NCBI GenBank assembly: GCA_964370825.1
Contig: CAYJKY010000017.1
Location: 1-62,676, forward strand
DNA: 62,676 nt
Reading direction: 5' to 3'
Source: CAYJBH01 sp964370825
GTDB lineage: Bacteria; Bacillota; Clostridia; Oscillospirales; Ruminococcaceae
Of the stretch, positions 59,859-62,676 are shown in pieces. The position numbers and the translations under genes were made by a program. The stretch's first letter is position 1, and each line of letters begins with the position of its first letter. The notes beneath the pieces are model-generated. The model searched no databases, was not told the origin of the DNA, and saw only the letters and a program-made list of their open reading frames with translations.

Positions 59859-60986
59859 CTATTCCTCACCTATACTCGAAAGTGCTTGATCTAAGTCTCT
59901 CTTTAATGTCTCTAAATTTTCAAGCCCTACATGTATTCTTATTATTATGTTGTCAACATCCTTGTGTAAAACTACAAGGCTTTCAAAGCCACCCCAACTG
60001 CAACCGTTTGCAAACATCCGAAGTCGGCTGACTATTTTTTTTGCCTGTAGCTCATCACATTTAGGAACAAAACTGAGCAGCCCATTGGTGCCGGTCATCT
60101 GCTTTTTTATCAGCTCACGTTGCGGATGACTTTCAAGTCCCGGGTAGTAAACCTTTTCGACACGATCATCAGCCTCGAGGAATTTTGCAATCTCTATTGC
60201 ATTATACTCATGTTGTTTCAACCTTACAGGAAGCGTTCTTATTCCCCTGATTAAGAGCCATGCCTGATGTGGATCCATACAAGCACCTATAAGCTCACGC
60301 TCCCGTGTTTTTATACTCTGAATTATCTCGTTGCTTGACACCAGAGCGCCACCGACTATATCGCTGTGTCCGCCCAAATATTTTGAAACGGTATGCATAA
60401 CAATATCGATACCGTAATTCAGCGGGTTTTGATGGAGCGGTGTGGCATATGTATTATCGATTACTGTGCCGATTTTTTTGCGCTTAGCAAGAGATGCTAT
60501 AGCCTCTATGTCCTGCACGACAAAAAACATTGAGGAGGGACTCTCGAGATAGATAAGGTCGGTGTTAGGTCGGATTACCTCTTCGACTTCCGAAACATCG
60601 TCTCCCTTTACAAAGGTTACTGTTACACCAAACCTGTCCAGATACTCCACAAGGTATTTTCGAATTGGACCGTATACATTGTTTATACAGATAACATGAC
60701 TGTCCTTTTTTATAAAGTGCATTATCGCTGCAACGCCGGCGGCCATCCCGGAACTAAAGCAAAGGGCGGCGTCTCCCTGCTCCAGTGCGGCGATTTTGCG
60801 TTCGGCAATCTCTACTGTGGGGTTGGAGCACCTGGAGTAAACATATCCGTGTTCCTCGATTCCGTTTCCTTCGTTTGGAATTACAAAAAGGCTGTTTTGG
60901 TATATCGGTGGGACTATTGCACCGGAAAAGTTTGCATAATCATCACCGAGATGGGTGCAAATATCCTCTTTTTCTTTATATATCAT
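59859..60986 (-). CDS. Trans-sulfuration PLP enzyme (cystathionine gamma-synthase/lyase or methionine gamma-lyase type)
   Basis: 375 aa from ATG 60986 behind AAGGAG; ATG 60989 would be only 2 nt from that site. PLP-binding lysine K202 lies in HTVSKYLGGHSD, with YSRCSNPT near residue 50 and FSSGMAAG at 78-85. Substrate choice among cystathionine, methionine and homocysteine derivatives cannot be read. It lies between an esterase and a hydantoinase-like gene in a tight operon. Confidence 0.9.
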   Translation of the reverse strand: MIYKEKEDICTHLGDDYANFSGAIVPPIYQNSLFVIPNEGNGIEEHGYVYSRCSNPTVEIAERKIAALEQGDAALCFSSGMAAGVAAIMHFIKKDSHVICINNVYGPIRKYLVEYLDRFGVTVTFVKGDDVSEVEEVIRPNTDLIYLESPSSMFFVVQDIEAIASLAKRKKIGTVIDNTYATPLHQNPLNYGIDIVMHTVSKYLGGHSDIVGGALVSSNEIIQSIKTRERELIGACMDPHQAWLLIRGIRTLPVRLKQHEYNAIEIAKFLEADDRVEKVYYPGLESHPQRELIKKQMTGTNGLLSFVPKCDELQAKKIVSRLRMFANGCSWGGFESLVVLHKDVDNIIIRIHVGLENLETLKRDLDQALSSIGEE

Positions 60987-60995
60987 CATAGCTCC

Positions 60996-61808
60996 TTATA
61001 ATTTGTAGTCAAACAATCCGCTAAGCCAGCGCTTACTCAGCTCAACCCATTGCCTTACATGGCTGTTGTCGGAGGCAACTTCCTCTGTGCATACGGAGAT
61101 TCCGTGAACACCGGAAGGGAAGATATGTGCCTCAAACGAGATATTGTTTTTCTGAAGAGCATTGATGAAAAACAGCGCATTCTCTACCGGTACAACCGTA
61201 TCGTCGACGGTATGCCAGACAAATGCGGGACAGCAGTGAGCGCCTACCTGCTTTTCAAGTGAGAATAAAACGTTCATCTCTTTTGAATTCAGACCGGTGA
61301 TTGTGTCAATACTTCCACCGTGTCGATAGCCCGCCTCGGCGGTGATTACAGCATATGATATTATAGCGGCATTCGGTCGATTAAGACCACCACGATTATC
61401 AAAATCTGCGAGAAAATCGGGATGGTTCCATAGTGCACATAGTGAAGCAGCCAAATGTCCGCCGGCAGAAAAACCACAAACAGCAACCCTGTCGGGGTCG
61501 CATCCCCATTCCGCACTGTTGTCTCGAATTTTCATAAGTGTAGAACTCAGCTCTTTTAGGGGGTTGAAATGACGAATGTTTTCGCCAAGCGAGTATCGAA
61601 GTATAAACACGTTATACCCTGCGGCAAGATATTCGAAAGCAACCGGATCAGCCTCTCTCTCGGAACACATCTGATATCCGCCACCGGGGCATATAACAAC
61701 GCTTGGATATAATTTCCGGTGGTTTTCTATTTCGATAATAGGGGAGTGAAGGTAGGCTACAACATGCCCATCGGTGCCTTCAAAAGGTACAAACTCAAAA
61801 TTTTTCAT
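60996..61808 (-). CDS. Alpha/beta hydrolase, esterase/lipase (BD-FAE-like)
   Basis: 270 aa with VVICPGGGYQMCSERE (oxyanion HGG-like PGGG) and nucleophile S114 in CGFSAGGHLAAS. The later catalytic Asp is in VDDTVVP and the His in GVHGIS. Relatives are acetyl-xylan or other carbohydrate esterases. There is no signal peptide. It is the first gene of the minus-strand run, 9 bp before the PLP enzyme. Confidence 0.88.
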   Translation of the reverse strand: MKNFEFVPFEGTDGHVVAYLHSPIIEIENHRKLYPSVVICPGGGYQMCSEREADPVAFEYLAAGYNVFILRYSLGENIRHFNPLKELSSTLMKIRDNSAEWGCDPDRVAVCGFSAGGHLAASLCALWNHPDFLADFDNRGGLNRPNAAIISYAVITAEAGYRHGGSIDTITGLNSKEMNVLFSLEKQVGAHCCPAFVWHTVDDTVVPVENALFFINALQKNNISFEAHIFPSGVHGISVCTEEVASDNSHVRQWVELSKRWLSGLFDYKL

Positions 61809-61949
61809 AGCAAATTATTCTCCGTTAGCTGTAAAATAGTTAAATTAGCATAATTATATCATATCTGTAAATAAATTGATATAATTTTTTACTTTACAAA
61901 AGCAGTTTTTTTTTGTACAATATTATAAAGAGAATATATTAGGAATAGC

Positions 61950-62408
61950 ATGGCAGGAACGAAGCAGATAGCAGCTAACAGAAAAGCATTTCACGACTAT
62001 TTTGTTGTGGATAGGTTTGAGGCGGGTATTGAGCTTTGCGGAACCGAGGTGAAAAGTATCCGAGCCGGAACGGTAAGCTTGAAGGAGGCTTGGGTTGAGG
62101 CAGTCAGAGGAGAACTTTTTGTAAATGCAATGCATATATCTCCATATGAAAAGGGGAATATATTTAACCGAGACCCGTTTCGAGTACGAAAGTTGTTGAT
62201 GCATAAAAAGGAAATAAGAAGTATATCCGAGCGTGCCAAGTTAGAAGGTCTTACCCTGATACCACTGTCGCTTTATTTCAAAAACAGCAGGGTAAAGTTA
62301 GAACTCGGACTTTGCAAGGGTAAAAAACTATATGACAAGCGTGCAACAATGGCAGAAAGAGACGCAAAAAGAGACATAGACAGGGCATTAAAAGAGAGGA
62401 GGGGCTAA
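61950..62408 (+). CDS. smpB: SsrA-binding protein
   Basis: 152 aa that binds tmRNA in trans-translation. KQIAANRKAFHDYFVVDRFEAGIEL, quoted in part, gives the family N-terminus; LCGTEVKSIRAG and the basic C-terminal tail (KKLYDKRATMAERDAKRDIDRA) complete it. It overlaps the next gene by one base and is followed by ssrA, the canonical order. Confidence 0.97.
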   Translation: MAGTKQIAANRKAFHDYFVVDRFEAGIELCGTEVKSIRAGTVSLKEAWVEAVRGELFVNAMHISPYEKGNIFNRDPFRVRKLLMHKKEIRSISERAKLEGLTLIPLSLYFKNSRVKLELGLCKGKKLYDKRATMAERDAKRDIDRALKERRG

Positions 62409-62611
62409 TGGCATATCAATGCGTAAAATGCGGTGGCACAAATTATGAGACCGACCAATTTCAAGCAACTGGTGGGGGATTTGCTAAGGCATTTGACATC
62501 CAGAACAAAAAATTCCAAACAGTAACCTGCACAAAGTGCGGTTACACCGAGCTCTACAAAAAGACAACCAGCACAGGAGAAAATGTGTTCGACTTTTTGG
62601 TTGGAGGATAA
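62408..62611 (+). CDS. Zinc-ribbon protein between smpB and ssrA
   Basis: 67 aa coupled to smpB (stop and start share a base). Two CxxC knuckles, CVKCGG at residues 5-8 and CTKCGY near 46-49, form a zinc ribbon; FDFLVGG ends the protein. Similar small proteins occur in Clostridia with no known role. It stops 12 bp before the tmRNA. Confidence 0.85.
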   Translation: MAYQCVKCGGTNYETDQFQATGGGFAKAFDIQNKKFQTVTCTKCGYTELYKKTTSTGENVFDFLVGG

Positions 62612-62623
62612 ACAACTAATTAT

Positions 62624-62676
62624 GGGGGCGTAAAGGCTTCGACGGGGAGTGTGCAGTAATAGCAGCGGGTAGTGGT
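62624..62676 (+). ncRNA. ssrA: tmRNA (ssrA), 5' end only
   Basis: GGGGGCGTAAAGGCTTCGAC is the highly conserved tmRNA 5' acceptor/D-arm sequence. The rest runs off the window. It is immediately downstream of smpB and the zinc-ribbon gene. Confidence 0.93.

Noticed and set aside
1..62676. CRISPR arrays, prophage modules or intact insertion sequences
   Set aside because: No regularly spaced repeats, phage structural genes, integrases or transposases were seen; the repeats present are single inverted or direct pairs.

Overview
The window looks like a chromosome segment of an anaerobic, gut-type Firmicute of the class Clostridia (Oscillospiraceae/Ruminococcaceae-like). The signs are strong GGAGG ribosome sites, TTGACA/TATAAT promoters, a Val T-box, a Spo0A-C-like small protein, diaminopimelate dehydrogenase, YesM/YesN two-component regulation of a sugar ABC transporter, and fucose foraging genes. 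No prophage, CRISPR array, rRNA operon or intact insertion sequence was recognised. It opens in the 3' half of a tRNA-Asn and ends in the 5' end of tmRNA.

Layout. (1) 1-6.3 kb is an AT-rich accessory stretch between tRNA-Asn and a tRNA-Glu/tRNA-Met pair. It holds argS behind an apparent arginine leader-peptide attenuator, then an AAA ATPase, acetyltransferases, a HAD/GNAT chimera, an XRE-methyltransferase fusion and a Nudix hydrolase. (2) 6.7-20.6 kb is mainly glycan use: GH31, MATE, YesN/YesM regulators, a lipoprotein-dependent sugar ABC importer with an esterase and a SemiSWEET-like protein, a URO-D-like protein, a GH29 alpha-fucosidase and YigZ. (3) 20.7-26.7 kb is housekeeping: topA, ddh, and valS under a T-box whose specifier reads GTA (Val). 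(4) 26.8-36 kb mixes a P-loop kinase, an AraC regulator divergent from fucI, a GNAT, MATE, a second GH29, small regulators and a decayed SdpI-like gene. (5) 36-54.3 kb is the most unusual part. It is a two-module transport and regulation locus with two paralogous TetR repressors sharing one palindromic operator, an ECF module, two pairs of exporter-type ABC half-transporters, a MntP-like pump, two alpha/beta hydrolases, a MATE pump, an AraC regulator, and a methyltransferase next to a pair of Cys/His-rich paralogues of unknown function. Five copies of an inverted repeat GTTAG-N6-CTAAC lie just upstream of five of its transcription units. (6) 54.5-62.7 kb holds surface-polysaccharide genes, a five-gene minus-strand operon (esterase, trans-sulfuration-type PLP enzyme, hydantoinase/oxoprolinase, thiamine pyrophosphokinase, MGMT-like), and smpB - zinc-ribbon - ssrA.

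How the genes work together. The GH29 enzymes release fucose and FucI isomerises it; GH31, the ABC importer and the esterase fit uptake and trimming of other glycans, so a host- or plant-glycan forager is likely. The two synthetases are controlled by different attenuation logics: argS by ribosome stalling on a leader peptide, valS by direct tRNA sensing. The 36-54 kb locus looks like one co-regulated system. I infer handling of a metal, metallophore or haem-like ligand, because of the MntP homologue, the Cys/His-rich proteins, the ECF module and the exporter-type ABC pairs, but no substrate is proven by the sequence.
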